46,765 nucleotides of DNA from an uncultured Clostridia bacterium (GCA_944380885.1 CALWIZ010000016.1:1-46765), one strand, 5' to 3'. Numbered from the stretch's first letter, positions 17,213 to 26,528 are shown. Notes: generated by a model from the letters alone, not told the origin. A program made the numbers and translations.

Positions 17213-17937
17213 CATCTGTCGCCTTTTTCTATCAGCACTGCCTGTGAGCCAAGCTGCAAAAATCTTTTTTCGGAAATATCTTCGGGAAAAATCACGCTGT
17301 TGCCGGAGCGGGGGTCGTTGAAATAATATACGCCGTCACCGTATCCGGTCAGCACCATACAGTGCTCTCCTGCCGTCCAGACAAACTCTCTGCCGTCAGG
17401 CAAATTCCATACTCTGCCGTCTTCAGGCTCACGCATTTCCATTGTCACCCAAACAAGCAGCGGTTTTCCGTTGTCTATATAAAGGCCGCAAAGCTCGGAA
17501 AGGCTCTTTCCGGTAATTGTTTCGGCCGAAAATCCCGTCATACTGTTTACCGCTTCTTCAATCACCGGAGCGAAACAGCCGTAGCAGTAGCTTTCGCCGA
17601 ACGGGCTTCCGGCAAATTTTTCATACGGGTCGGGGCCGTACAGCTTTTCTCCGGAATAAAACAAGTCTTCGCACACAAGATACATGGAAGCGAAAACTTC
17701 GGGAGTTATATTCGACCCGTAATACCTTAATACCATAACCGCTGCTGTCGCTTCGCAGCCTGAGGGCAGCAGCGGATACTGACAGAGCGCCGGAACGCTT
17801 ATTACTTTTTCGGTCACGGCGTCCGGACTTACGGTTTTTTCATCCCATTTTTCCTCCTCTGATTTTCCGGCGCTTACAGACAGGAATATTATAAGCAAGA
17901 CTGCGGCAAAAGGCAGCAGCATGATCATCTTTTTCAT
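17212..17937 (-). CDS. Exported C39-like cysteine peptidase
   Basis: A 241-residue protein with an N-terminal signal or anchor helix (residues 4-22) and a papain-like peptidase C39 family domain. The catalytic cysteine sits in LPSGCEATAAVM near residue 60, the histidine in AGEHCMVLTGY, and the acidic or Asn residue in YYFNDPRSG. No ABC transporter is fused, so it is more like a free exported protease than a bacteriocin exporter. Its ribosome site GGGAGGC is buried in a hairpin at 17942-17976. It is last in the two-component operon. Confidence 0.75.
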   Translation of the reverse strand: MKKMIMLLPFAAVLLIIFLSVSAGKSEEEKWDEKTVSPDAVTEKVISVPALCQYPLLPSGCEATAAVMVLRYYGSNITPEVFASMYLVCEDLFYSGEKLYGPDPYEKFAGSPFGESYCYGCFAPVIEEAVNSMTGFSAETITGKSLSELCGLYIDNGKPLLVWVTMEMREPEDGRVWNLPDGREFVWTAGEHCMVLTGYGDGVYYFNDPRSGNSVIFPEDISEKRFLQLGSQAVLIEKGDR

Positions 17938-17941
17938 TATA

Positions 17942-17976
17942 AAGCCTCCCTTACCCGTTAAGGATAAAGGAGGCTT
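17942..17976 (-). promoter_or_regulatory. Hairpin that masks the ribosome binding site of the C39 peptidase
   Basis: On the minus strand AAGCCTCC pairs with GGGAGGCTT, and an inner TTATCC pairs with GGGTAA, making a long stem with a 5-base loop. The 3' arm contains the Shine-Dalgarno sequence. No T-run follows, which argues against a terminator and for translational control. Confidence 0.5.
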
Positions 17977-18015
17977 GTATCATATTAAATGTAATTTTGT
18001 ATCGAAAACGTATAT

Positions 18016-18732
18016 TTATTCTTTGTAATCATATTCATATTCAGATAAGGTCACGCTGATACCGTAACTGATATGTTCGTATTCGGTGCCGTAAAGCGGA
18101 TAGCGTTCGTTAAAAAAACTGTAGCCGTCAGGCTTGAGAAAAAGTTTTTTTTCGCTGTATTCCCGCAGGTCATTTTCAATTTTTAAGGCATCTAATTCCG
18201 ACGTTCCTACTTCATCGGAATAATTATGCTGAATAAAAAGCCACGCAAGAGTAAGGGTTCTCTCCTCATAGGCGACATCTATAAAAGTACCGTTTCCGTC
18301 CTCAATATGCGCCATTACGGTGTTCAGCGCCACCGGACGATCGTCTATTACAAGAATACTTTTTTTCTGTGAACCGGAAAAATCCCCAAGAGAAAATATT
18401 TCCTTCAAATACGCGTATGTCTCACTTTCTTCCCCGAACAAGTTTTCCAAGAGCCGGTAAACGCTTTCGGGTACTTTGCTTAAATATTCCGTACCGTATT
18501 TCTGCGCGTCATACATAAGCGGATAATAAAAATCAAGCTGTCCCGTGCGGTAAAGCTCCGCAACCTGTGCTTCAGATATTCCGGCGGAATCATTGCGGCT
18601 GTAATCCCACTCCGTTTTTTCGGCAAAAAGCCTGCTGTCCGTTACCGCGCTTACGATACGCGGAGCCGCAACCGTCAATACGGTAAGCAGCAAAAGCAAA
18701 ACCGGAAGAATAATTTTGCTGATTTTTTTCAT
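18016..18732 (-). CDS. Hypothetical exported protein of a two-component operon
   Basis: A 238-residue protein that I do not recognise. Residues 5-26 form a signal or anchor helix, and the remainder is hydrophilic and acidic, with no cysteines. Its ATG overlaps the kinase stop as TAATG, so it is translationally coupled to the kinase. Position suggests a periplasm-facing accessory of the sensor, or a target of the system; this is inference. Confidence 0.65.
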   Translation of the reverse strand: MKKISKIILPVLLLLLTVLTVAAPRIVSAVTDSRLFAEKTEWDYSRNDSAGISEAQVAELYRTGQLDFYYPLMYDAQKYGTEYLSKVPESVYRLLENLFGEESETYAYLKEIFSLGDFSGSQKKSILVIDDRPVALNTVMAHIEDGNGTFIDVAYEERTLTLAWLFIQHNYSDEVGTSELDALKIENDLREYSEKKLFLKPDGYSFFNERYPLYGTEYEHISYGISVTLSEYEYDYKE

Positions 18733-20096
18733 TATGGTCCCACCACCTTTTTAAGAATAAAGGAAACCTCCGTTCCTTTTCCCGGCTCGCTTTTAAAAAC
18801 AAGCGCCGTACCGTGGAGCTTTGCTATCGCTTCGCATATTGAAAGGCCGAGCCCCGCCCCGCCCAGCTTTCTCGAGCGTGATTTATCCTCTCTGAAAAAA
18901 GGCTGGGTAAGCATTTTAAGGCTTTCTTCGGCAATGCCCCTGCCGTTGTCTTTAACAGTTATTCTGACCGCAGCTCCCATATCTTCCCCGTACACCGAAA
19001 CCTCGCCGCCGTTTTCAGTTGCCTTAAAGGCGTTATCGGCAAGGTTGTACAGCAAGGACAAAAGCAGCGTTTCGTCCGCCATTACCGATGTATCGGGAAA
19101 ACCGACTCTAAACGGCGCCCCGTATTTAACTGACAAATTTTTAAGCGACGTTTCAAGCTGCCGTCCTACCCCATAAAGCTCTGTTTTCCTTATATCGGCG
19201 GCTTTCTCATTACGGTAAACATAGAGTTCCAGAAGACGGAGCGAAAGATTTTCAAGCCGTCTTGCCTCGCCGTATATCGCGCGCGCCGCCTCTCCACGTT
19301 CAGAATTTGTAAGCTCATAGCTGTCAAGCATCTGCGCATAACCCATTATGGCGGTCATCGGGGTTTTAAGCTCGTGCGTGAAATCCGCCACGAAAATATC
19401 CCGTTTTTCTACTTCCTCGGTTATCTCGCTGATTTTCCGTTCTACCGCGGACGACATCAAATTAAAGCTGTTTGAAAGATTTTTAATTTCCTGACCGCAG
19501 TTATTTATTTTTATTTTTTCGCCGTAACTGCCTGACGCTATCCTTTCTGCCGCCGCCGAAAGTCGGGAAAGCGGCTTTGTTATCCTTTTTGACGAAACAA
19601 ACAGCAGCGCTCCGCTTATCAGCGATACGGCGAGAACCGTTATTCCGTAAACGGTAAAAAGTATTTTATTCTGCTCTTTTATTCCCGAAAAATCCGAGGT
19701 TACGGCAAGACAGTACGCGCCGACGGCTGTCTCAAACCGGCAGACGGCTTCCATTACCGGACCGCTGTCCTTCCCTATAAAACGGTAAAACGCGTTTCCG
19801 GTTTCCCCGTCTTCCGCTCCGGCAGTATATATCCGCACTCCCGAAACCGCTTCATCAAGAGTATTTTTTATCTGTCCGGCTATCTCTGACGCCTGGGCCT
19901 CCGTAATTTCCCCGTAACAAATATCGCAGAAGGACAGAAAGCTCTCTGCCGCGTAATCGGCAGAAGCGAGCACCCGTTCTTTCCGCGACTCAAAAAGCGT
20001 GTTCGTAACGTTAAGGATTATCAGCGTACCCCCTGTGCCCATAGCGAGCAGGACTATCAGATACGCTGTGCAGAAAAATCTGAAAGACAGTTTCAT
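18732..20096 (-). CDS. Sensor histidine kinase
   Basis: A 454-residue membrane kinase. Transmembrane helices lie at about 8-29 and 155-177 around an extracytoplasmic domain of roughly 125 residues, then HAMP (180-232) and HisKA with FTHELKTPMTAIMGY holding the phosphorylated histidine. The HATPase domain follows (N box LLYNLADNAFKATENGG, G1 DNGRG, G2 GGAGLGLSI). It follows the response regulator with a 4-bp overlap and is its evident partner. The signal is unknown. Confidence 0.93.
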   Translation of the reverse strand: MKLSFRFFCTAYLIVLLAMGTGGTLIILNVTNTLFESRKERVLASADYAAESFLSFCDICYGEITEAQASEIAGQIKNTLDEAVSGVRIYTAGAEDGETGNAFYRFIGKDSGPVMEAVCRFETAVGAYCLAVTSDFSGIKEQNKILFTVYGITVLAVSLISGALLFVSSKRITKPLSRLSAAAERIASGSYGEKIKINNCGQEIKNLSNSFNLMSSAVERKISEITEEVEKRDIFVADFTHELKTPMTAIMGYAQMLDSYELTNSERGEAARAIYGEARRLENLSLRLLELYVYRNEKAADIRKTELYGVGRQLETSLKNLSVKYGAPFRVGFPDTSVMADETLLLSLLYNLADNAFKATENGGEVSVYGEDMGAAVRITVKDNGRGIAEESLKMLTQPFFREDKSRSRKLGGAGLGLSICEAIAKLHGTALVFKSEPGKGTEVSFILKKVVGP

Positions 20097-20758
20097 TGCA
20101 TCTTCTCCGGTGAAAATTTGTATCCTACCTTATATATCGTCTCTATCGCCCCGTCAAGACGGAGCTTTTTCTTGAGCCGCTGTATGTGAAGGTCTACCGT
20201 TCTCGTGTTGCCGTAGTACGGCTCCTGCCAGACCTGCTCGTAAATCGTCTCACGGTAGAGCGCGATATTTTTGTTGCGTATAAGAAAAAGCAGCAGCTCA
20301 TACTCCTTCGCCGGCAGAAATACCGGCTCGCCGTCCGACAAAACCGTTCTTGAAAGGGTGTCTATCCTTATCCTGCCGACCTCAAGCTCACGCTCCGTTT
20401 TATGATAACGGCGGAGCACCGTTTCTATCCTTGCGGTAAGCTCGCCTAAATCGAACGGCTTTGTTATATAATCGTCCGCACCAAGGCGCAGACCTTTTAT
20501 ACGGTCGTTTACTGCCGATTTAGCCGTGACGAATATCACCGGAATATCAAACTGCTTTATATAGTCTATAAGCTCATAGCCGTCAATATCGGGGAGCATA
20601 ACGTCAAGCAGAACAAGGTCGTAATGATTTTTTTCCGCCTTTTCCGCCGCTTCGCCGCCGTCTGCGGCGGTATCGCAGAGATAGCCGTTTTTTACAAGGC
20701 ACAGCCGCACCATATCCGCTATCGCTTTTTCGTCTTCCACTATAAGTATCCGGTTCAA
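20093..20758 (-). CDS. OmpR/PhoB family response regulator
   Basis: A 221-residue regulator. The receiver domain has the acidic pair VEDE, phosphoacceptor D52 in LLDVMLPDIDGY and lysine in FVTAKS. The C-terminal winged helix includes RTVDLHIQRLKKKL. I place the start at TTG 20758 (LNRILIVEDE), preceded by GGAGGGGATAGGG; an in-frame TTG at 20779 is less likely. It is first in a four-gene operon with the kinase, an exported unknown and the C39-like protease. Confidence 0.92.
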   Translation of the reverse strand: MNRILIVEDEKAIADMVRLCLVKNGYLCDTAADGGEAAEKAEKNHYDLVLLDVMLPDIDGYELIDYIKQFDIPVIFVTAKSAVNDRIKGLRLGADDYITKPFDLGELTARIETVLRRYHKTERELEVGRIRIDTLSRTVLSDGEPVFLPAKEYELLLFLIRNKNIALYRETIYEQVWQEPYYGNTRTVDLHIQRLKKKLRLDGAIETIYKVGYKFSPEKMQ

Positions 20759-20785
20759 CCCTATCCCCTCCGGAAACAATTATAC

Positions 20786-20813
20786 AGTATAATGTATCTT
20801 TTTTGTATCTCAA
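20786..20813 (-). promoter_or_regulatory. Likely promoter of the two-component operon
   Basis: TTGAGA (20813-20808) and TATACT (20791-20786) with a 16-bp spacer on the minus strand. Confidence 0.5.
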
Positions 20814-20827
20814 AATTTTTACAGAGC

Positions 20828-20867
20828 AAAAAAGCGCGCGGATTTTTGAGCTTCCGCGCGCTTTTTT
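20828..20867. terminator. Bidirectional terminator, copy B of an inverted pair
   Basis: AAAAAAGCGCGCGGA and TCCGCGCGCTTTTTT form a long GC-rich stem. It is the inverted twin of 17174-17212 and ends the UroD-like pseudogene transcript. Confidence 0.85.
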
Positions 20868-20880
20868 GATTAACCGTATA

Positions 20881-21853
20881 TCATCTGAAATTTTCTGATT
20901 CTTCTTTTACAATCTCGACATAGCGTCTTACCTTGCCTATGTCGTTATTTACAGTGTAAACGTCTCTCTGTGTAAACTCAAGCGTACAGCCCTCTGCCGC
21001 CGCAAGGGTCTTTCTGATATGCTTTCTGAAGGCCTCCTCGTCGAGTTTTTCGCCGACCCCAAGGAAATTCGGACTCGGCTTTCTGTGGTATACCGTTTTT
21101 CGTCCTTTAAGCTGCTCGCCCATATATTCCTCGTTACACCATGGAGATATTGATACTTTTCGCAGGTTTTTCACCTTTGAAAGACAGTTTTCCCAAATAG
21201 GGTCAACCGCTTCACAGCAACCATATGATAACAATCCATAACGGCTGAACACCTTTTTATAATACGGGAATATAAATTCCTCATACATCTGGGGAGATAT
21301 TCCAGCCGTTTCCTGTGAATCCATAAAGCCCCATATCTGATTTACTTTACTCACGTTTTCTTTCGGCAAATCATTTGTAAAACAGTATGTACCCTGACCT
21401 AAAAACTCACTTGAAACCGTCGGAAGTATATGTCCCGCTTTTTCGAGCTCGTCAAAATATCTGCAGTAATCGTCAGTAATCATATCCATCATTTTTTTGA
21501 ACAGATCAGGCTTGTCGTACATTTCTATATACATATCCTCCATACTCATTATATGAACTATATTCTGAGTAGGAACGGCATACAAATGTGTCGTCCCCGA
21601 AATATTTGTGATTTATTATATTGCCGAGCAGCATATATTCCCAGTTTCTGCCCTCTTCGGTAGTGCATTGCATAAGCGGAGGTATTACCTCGTTCGCGAA
21701 TGTAGCGGTTTCGACCGTCACAAGCGGTTTGATTCTTTTGCAGTCATTAAGATCGGTCCACGCTTTACCGAGCGACTCCATTTCAGGACTTTTTGCAATT
21801 TCAAGCTGTTCCTTTGCAAGATCTCTTATTCTGTTCAAATCGCGGCTGTCCAT
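20881..21853 (-). pseudogene. UroD-like (uroporphyrinogen decarboxylase/methyltransferase family) gene, broken
   Basis: Two frames carry the two ends of one protein. Residues from 21853 to about 21590 give an N-terminus ending HKYFGDDTF; a second frame from about 21585 to 20881 gives the C-terminal part beginning YAVPTQNIVHIMSMEDMYIEMYDKPD. The middle part expected in long UroD-like proteins (roughly 100 residues) is missing and the frame changes at the join, so this is an internal deletion, not a simple frameshift. Intact relatives are corrinoid-linked methyltransferase-like proteins of uncertain substrate. It is divergent from the AraC gene. Confidence 0.7.
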
Positions 21854-21932
21854 TTCATTGCCTCCTTTTTTATATTATACTTGATACAATCATCGTCTCA
21901 TATACTAAAATATGCTGATTTTTTATAAAATC

Positions 21933-21961
21933 TTGCTTTTTTCAACGTTAAACTGTATTAT
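21933..21961 (+). promoter_or_regulatory. Likely promoter of the first AraC gene
   Basis: TTGCTT (21933-21938), 17-bp spacer, TATTAT (21956-21961). Confidence 0.55.
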
Positions 21962-21984
21962 TATATTTGGAGGGGTATGATTGT

Positions 21985-22824
21985 ATGAAGACATCATTTG
22001 CAGAATACATTCTTTCTGAAAAGCAGCTTACTTCTGTTGCCCTTTTTGACAGGCTTTACTTTGAGAGGACAGGATTTTTTGAAAACGCTTTCTCCCACAG
22101 AATGGCACGGACAAATCCGGATTTTTATATGGTATTTGTATGTGTGGGCGGAAAAGGCACTTTGACTTTAGGAAACAGAAACTTTGCGATATCAGCCGGA
22201 GACGTGTTTTTTACCTTTCCTCATCTGCCGCATCTTTACGCCGCCGACGAAAACGAGCCGTGGTCAATCTACTGGTCGCATTTTTACGCCGCGCACCCGT
22301 ATGTTCCGGAAATATTAAAATCAAGCGCAATAAGCGCTGAACATCCGGTGCTTCATATACGGCGTTTCGGAGAAATTGCCGACCTGTCCAAAACCATTTT
22401 TTCCGATTTATACAAATGCTCCGCCGCCGAACTTATGTACAGGCAAAGTGTATTTGTTCATATGCTTTTTAAGATTTTTACGCTGGCGTCTTCACAAAAT
22501 AAGAAAGACCCTTATGTTTCAAAAGCTCTTGAATATATACACGGCAATCCAGATAAATATATCTCGCTCGACATACTGGCGGACAAATGCGGAGTTTCAA
22601 AATATTATCTGAGCCATATGTTCACAGAGCAGACCGGCGTGTCCGTAAAGCAGTATATTCTCTCGTTAAGACTTTCAAACGCGAAATTTCTTCTTGAGTC
22701 CACAGAAAAAAGCGTTACCGAAATATCTCAAATGTGCGGATATGAAAACTCAATGTATTTTTCAAATGCCTTTAAAAAATATTACGGCTTATCGCCAAAA
22801 AATTACCGAAAAAGCATATTTTAA
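21985..22824 (+). CDS. AraC family transcriptional regulator
   Basis: A 279-residue regulator with an N-terminal cupin sensor domain (FYMVFVCVGGKGTL, then FFTFPHLPHLYAADE) and a C-terminal double helix-turn-helix (LADKCGVSKYYLSHMFTEQTG; ISQMCGYENSMYFSNAFKKYYG). The ATG at 21985 follows GGAGGGG. It is divergent from the UroD-like pseudogene, which may have been its target; sugar-responsive control of the nearby glycosidases is also possible. Confidence 0.88.
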   Translation: MKTSFAEYILSEKQLTSVALFDRLYFERTGFFENAFSHRMARTNPDFYMVFVCVGGKGTLTLGNRNFAISAGDVFFTFPHLPHLYAADENEPWSIYWSHFYAAHPYVPEILKSSAISAEHPVLHIRRFGEIADLSKTIFSDLYKCSAAELMYRQSVFVHMLFKIFTLASSQNKKDPYVSKALEYIHGNPDKYISLDILADKCGVSKYYLSHMFTEQTGVSVKQYILSLRLSNAKFLLESTEKSVTEISQMCGYENSMYFSNAFKKYYGLSPKNYRKSIF

Positions 22825-22842
22825 TTTCCGTATTATAAAAAA

Positions 22843-22872
22843 GAACCCGGAGCGTATAGTCTCCGGGTTTTT
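22843..22872 (+). terminator. Terminator of the first AraC gene
   Basis: CCCGGAG and CTCCGGG form a 7-bp stem followed by TTTTTG. Confidence 0.85.
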
Positions 22873-22960
22873 GAAAGAGTTAAATAAGTATCAGGGTGCA
22901 AAGTTCAAAGTCTTTACCTTTTTTAAGTAAGCAGCTTATTGCAAATATAAATTATTCATT

Positions 22961-23173
22961 TTAATTTTCCGCTTGCTTAATTTTTTTTAATTCATTTTCT
23001 GCCCATCGATTTTCTATCTCATATCCCCTTTTATTATTCCAATCAATAATTTGATTTAAAGTTTTCTCGGCTTGTTCAGGCAAATGGCTTTCAATATAAT
23101 AGCAAGCTAATGAATACTGTATGTCAATTAAATCTTTATTTGACTGCCATGCTCGCTCCCAGCATTTTTTACC
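22961..23173 (-). pseudogene. C-terminal remnant of a TPR-like protein
   Basis: A 70-codon open stretch with no start codon, bounded upstream by an in-frame TAA. It reads IQYSLACYYIESHLPEQAEKT, a TPR-like helix pair, then a charged tail ending KKIKQAEN. Composition is more AT-rich than neighbouring genes. It lies just downstream of the GH36 gene and is probably the tail of a lost gene. Confidence 0.5.
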
Positions 23174-23190
23174 TTACAAATAATACTTCT

Positions 23191-25368
23191 CTACACTCTT
23201 TCAAAGTAAATTGCAACACTTTCACCCGTGTATCCGGCGGTATTTGTCAACGTAAGTCCTGCATTCATCAACAGAGCGCCGGAAAGCACCTCTCCTGTTT
23301 GCTCGTTTTTGTAATATGCGTTGGGCTCAAGTCCGCGAAGCCTTACAATTAAATGCTGATGACATTCCTCACGCATTGTGACGAGCGTTACCATCGTGCG
23401 GGATTTATCCGGCAAAACCAACTGCCATGCCGCTCTGTACGGATTCTCAAAGGGTGAAACGAGTCTGTAAAGGTCTCCCCTGTTCACAAGCTCGTAATTC
23501 CTGTGATACTCCTTTATCTGACGGCGGATAATATCCGCCTCATTTTCGGTAAGCTTAGTCGGGTCAAGCTCCAGTCCAAAGGTTCCCCACCTTGCAACAT
23601 TGCATTTTGTATCATAGCCGGTTCTGTTGCTCGCCGAAACATGCGCTCCCATCGCCGAAGCGGGGTAGCACATTGAAGTGCCAAACTGAATGTAAAGCCG
23701 TTCAATCGGGTCGGTATTGTCACTCGCCCATATCTGCGGCGAATAGCAAAGCATTGCGGGGTCAAAGCGACCGCCGCCGCCCGAGCAGTTTTCAAAAAGA
23801 ATATTCGGAAATGTGGTTACAAGGCGATTCATTAGGTCGTATGTACCCAAAACAAAGCGATGGAAAAATTCCTTTTTGCGCTCGGGCGGCAAAAGCGCCG
23901 AGCCCGCATCGGTTATATTTCTGTTAAAATCCCATTTAAGATATTCGATATTATTTTGCGAAAGCACATTATACATCTGCTCCCAGATGTTATTGCGAAC
24001 ATCCTCCCGTGACATATCTATAACATACTGATTACGTCCAAGCATTGGCTCTCTGCCCTCAACCCGAACACACCAGTCGGGGTGGGCTCGGAAAAGCTCG
24101 GAATCGGGTGAAATCATTTCGGGCTCGTACCAGATTCCGAATTTAAGCCCCTCGGCGTTTACCCGCTCTATAAGCTTGCTAAGTCCTCCGGGAAGCTTTT
24201 CCTCATTAACAAACCAATCGCCTAATGACGAGGTATCGTCATTACGCTTTCCAAACCAGCCGTCATCCATTACCAATAATTCCACGCCTAATTTTTTAGC
24301 TTCTTTTGCAAAGGCTACAAGCTTATCCGCATCAAAATCAAAATACGCCGCTTCCCAGCTGTTAATAAGCAGGGGGCGCTTTTCGGTTTTATACCGTCCT
24401 CGTATTAAATTATTGTTGTAAAATCTGTGGAAAATACGGCTCATCTCGCCTATTCCCTGCGCTGTAAATACCATTACCGCCTCGGGAGTATCAAAATATT
24501 CGCCGCTTTTCAGCTCCCACGAAAAGGTCTGCGGCTCAATTCCCATAACAACCCTTGTTGTACAGTTAAAATCGCACTCTGCAAGCGCCGAAAAATTACC
24601 CGAATATACAAGGTTAAAACCGTAAACCTCTCCTCGGTCCTCGTCTGCGCCGCTTTTCGCCAATGCAATAAAGGGATTTTGATTATGGCTTGAAGAACCG
24701 CGCCTGCTCTCTACTCCCTGAATCCCGTGTGCAAGCGGACGTCTCTCAATATTCCTTTCCTTTGCGTGACATCCGTAAAGCGAAATCAGGTCATAATCCA
24801 TATCCGGCAGGTCAAGGCAAAGGCTCATAGCACGCTCAAGTCGCATTTTTTTCATTGAGCCGTTAGTCACCCTGACACGCCTTGTTATAACATCATATTT
24901 TTGGAAAACGGTATAATAAAGCGTGACCTGTGCTCCCGTAACCGAATCCTCAGCGTAAATTTCGAGTGTCTGCGCCTCGCTATCGCTGTTTACATAGCTT
25001 GACGGCATTTTAGGTATTTCCTTTTTACCGTCATAAATTTTATATCCTGTGTAACGAATATCGGTCACGCTGTCTCCGTTTGAGTTTTCGATTTCAAGCG
25101 CCGCTATTCTAAAATCCCCTGCTCCGCTTGTACCGTATTCAATAGGTGCGGTATCGGGCGAAAATCCGTGCTCGCCAATTACGGGGTTTGCCGGACTGAA
25201 TGAGGCGTTAGGCGTTCTCATAGCTCTGTTTGGAACAAAGCTGTCGGGAATAAAGGCTCCGTAATAAAGATTTAAAAGGTAATTCTCCTCATAAACTGCT
25301 ATTATATAGCTTGAATTATTAGTGTCAAGCTTAAAGGTTTTATCTTTCTCGCTAAAATGTATCGGCAT
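23191..25368 (-). CDS. GH36 alpha-galactosidase
   Basis: A 725-residue enzyme that hydrolyses alpha-1,6-galactosides such as melibiose and raffinose-type sugars. The N-terminal beta-sandwich (1-330) is followed by the TIM barrel: MDDGWFGKRND near 367, nucleophile D480 in LKWDFNRN, and acid/base D536 in NCSGGGGRFD. Full family length and no signal peptide, so cytoplasmic. The ATG follows AGGAG. It lies 15 bp after the GH78 remnant, in a long minus-strand gene set. Confidence 0.93.
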   Translation of the reverse strand: MPIHFSEKDKTFKLDTNNSSYIIAVYEENYLLNLYYGAFIPDSFVPNRAMRTPNASFSPANPVIGEHGFSPDTAPIEYGTSGAGDFRIAALEIENSNGDSVTDIRYTGYKIYDGKKEIPKMPSSYVNSDSEAQTLEIYAEDSVTGAQVTLYYTVFQKYDVITRRVRVTNGSMKKMRLERAMSLCLDLPDMDYDLISLYGCHAKERNIERRPLAHGIQGVESRRGSSSHNQNPFIALAKSGADEDRGEVYGFNLVYSGNFSALAECDFNCTTRVVMGIEPQTFSWELKSGEYFDTPEAVMVFTAQGIGEMSRIFHRFYNNNLIRGRYKTEKRPLLINSWEAAYFDFDADKLVAFAKEAKKLGVELLVMDDGWFGKRNDDTSSLGDWFVNEEKLPGGLSKLIERVNAEGLKFGIWYEPEMISPDSELFRAHPDWCVRVEGREPMLGRNQYVIDMSREDVRNNIWEQMYNVLSQNNIEYLKWDFNRNITDAGSALLPPERKKEFFHRFVLGTYDLMNRLVTTFPNILFENCSGGGGRFDPAMLCYSPQIWASDNTDPIERLYIQFGTSMCYPASAMGAHVSASNRTGYDTKCNVARWGTFGLELDPTKLTENEADIIRRQIKEYHRNYELVNRGDLYRLVSPFENPYRAAWQLVLPDKSRTMVTLVTMREECHQHLIVRLRGLEPNAYYKNEQTGEVLSGALLMNAGLTLTNTAGYTGESVAIYFERV

Positions 25369-25383
25369 AATAATCTCCTAAAA

Positions 25384-26240
25384 TCAATTCTTTTTACATT
25401 CGGCTTTATATATAAGCTCCGCCAGATACGAGGCAAAGCCGTGGTTACAGCTGGCACATGTGTCCTTATGCTCCCACAGCGTTCCCGTTCTTTCTGCCAT
25501 ATAAAGGAAATAGCCCTTTATTTCCTCCAAAAGCTGAGCATAATTTCCGTTCCTGCAAAGCAGTTCAAGCCTAAGGAAGTTTCCTATAAAGGCATTTGAT
25601 GGGTGTATTTCGGGATAAGCGCCGTTTTTCACCCTGTCAGGTCCGAACTCAGTAGACAGAGTTCTCCAAAGCTCAGGATAAAGCTCCTTAGTCGCAACTC
25701 CCGTAAAGAAGGCGTAATACTGGCAGGTTTCGGTGCGGTTTTGGGTGGATACCAACGAGCCGTTCTCATAAACCTCGTTGTCCCTGAAAAACTCCCCGTC
25801 AAAGGAACGCTCCCTTACCGTTATTTTAAGCTTTTCCGCTTTTTGCATTAGCTCCTCATCGGCGAACAGCTCTCCCACCGCGCAAAGTGCCGACGAATAC
25901 AGCATATTAGACGGAAAATTAACATCCTGAACAAAATCGTTTGCCTTTGACCATTCCACAAACACCCAACCCGGTAAGTCTTCGAGCAGTCCGTCGGTGT
26001 TTTCGTATTTTTCGAACCAGTCAAGCAGGCGGTACACTCTGTTTTTAAAGAGGGATACAAACTCGCTATCTCCCGTTCGTTCCTTATAGTCCTTAAGCTC
26101 CAAAATGAACCACATTGCCCAGTTCGGTATAAAACCGCCGCCGTCCACATCTGCGGGATAGCACATAGGCAGCATACCCTCGGGTATATTATCGAAGTCT
26201 TCGGGAAGCAAGAAATTTTCAAGGAAATTGCGCTCTATTA
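25384..26240 (-). pseudogene. C-terminal fragment of a GH78-like alpha-L-rhamnosidase
   Basis: About 285 codons of an (alpha/alpha)6 barrel catalytic domain: FIPNWAMWFILELKDY near the front, the acidic motif in DLPGWVFVEWSK, then RTETCQYYAFF and TGTLWEHKDTCASCNHGF. Homology-like reading runs upstream of the first possible start (TTG 26211) as far as about 26240, where a TGA and the REP-like repeat begin. The N-terminal domains are missing. Another GH of the same barrel clan cannot be excluded. Confidence 0.72.
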
Positions 26241-26251
26241 GGTTTCAGTGT

Positions 26252-26345
26252 GCACAGGGGACAGTTCTCTGTGCTACTTGCTATATATATTCTTTTTCAA
26301 CAAAGATAACAAAAATGGCACAGCACAGAGAACCGTCCCCTGTGC
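26252..26345. repeat. REP-like inverted repeat at a gene-fragment junction
   Basis: Two 24-bp arms, GCACAGGGGAC(A/G)GTTCTCTGTGCT, face each other across 46 AT-rich bases. Each arm is itself a small hairpin (GCACAG/CTGTGC). The GGGGACGGTTCTCTGTG core resembles REP or MITE units often linked to Y1 transposases in Firmicutes, as I recall it. It lies exactly between the GH78 and GH43 fragments. Confidence 0.75.
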
Positions 26346-26526
26346 TATACTCGGGTGGGTCAAAGCATTTTATCGGCGCAGACCAGTTTTTAAGGTCTTC
26401 GGATATATTACACCAAAATCCTCCGCTGCCTTGCCATGCAAACCTTCCCGGTGTGCCGAAAAGATAATATTTCCCCTCAAAGGGTAAGATAAAGGGATCT
26501 CGTATATGTATTTCTGATAGTTTCAT
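26346..26526 (-). pseudogene. N-terminal fragment of a GH43-like glycosidase
   Basis: About 60 codons starting at ATG 26526 after CGGAGAA. IHIRDPFILP contains the conserved first catalytic aspartate of five-bladed propeller enzymes (GH43), followed by YYLFGT and DLKNWSAPIKCFDPPE. The family sequence stops where the REP-like repeat begins; the frame then runs about 20 codons through the repeat. Confidence 0.7.
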
Positions 26527-26528
26527 AT

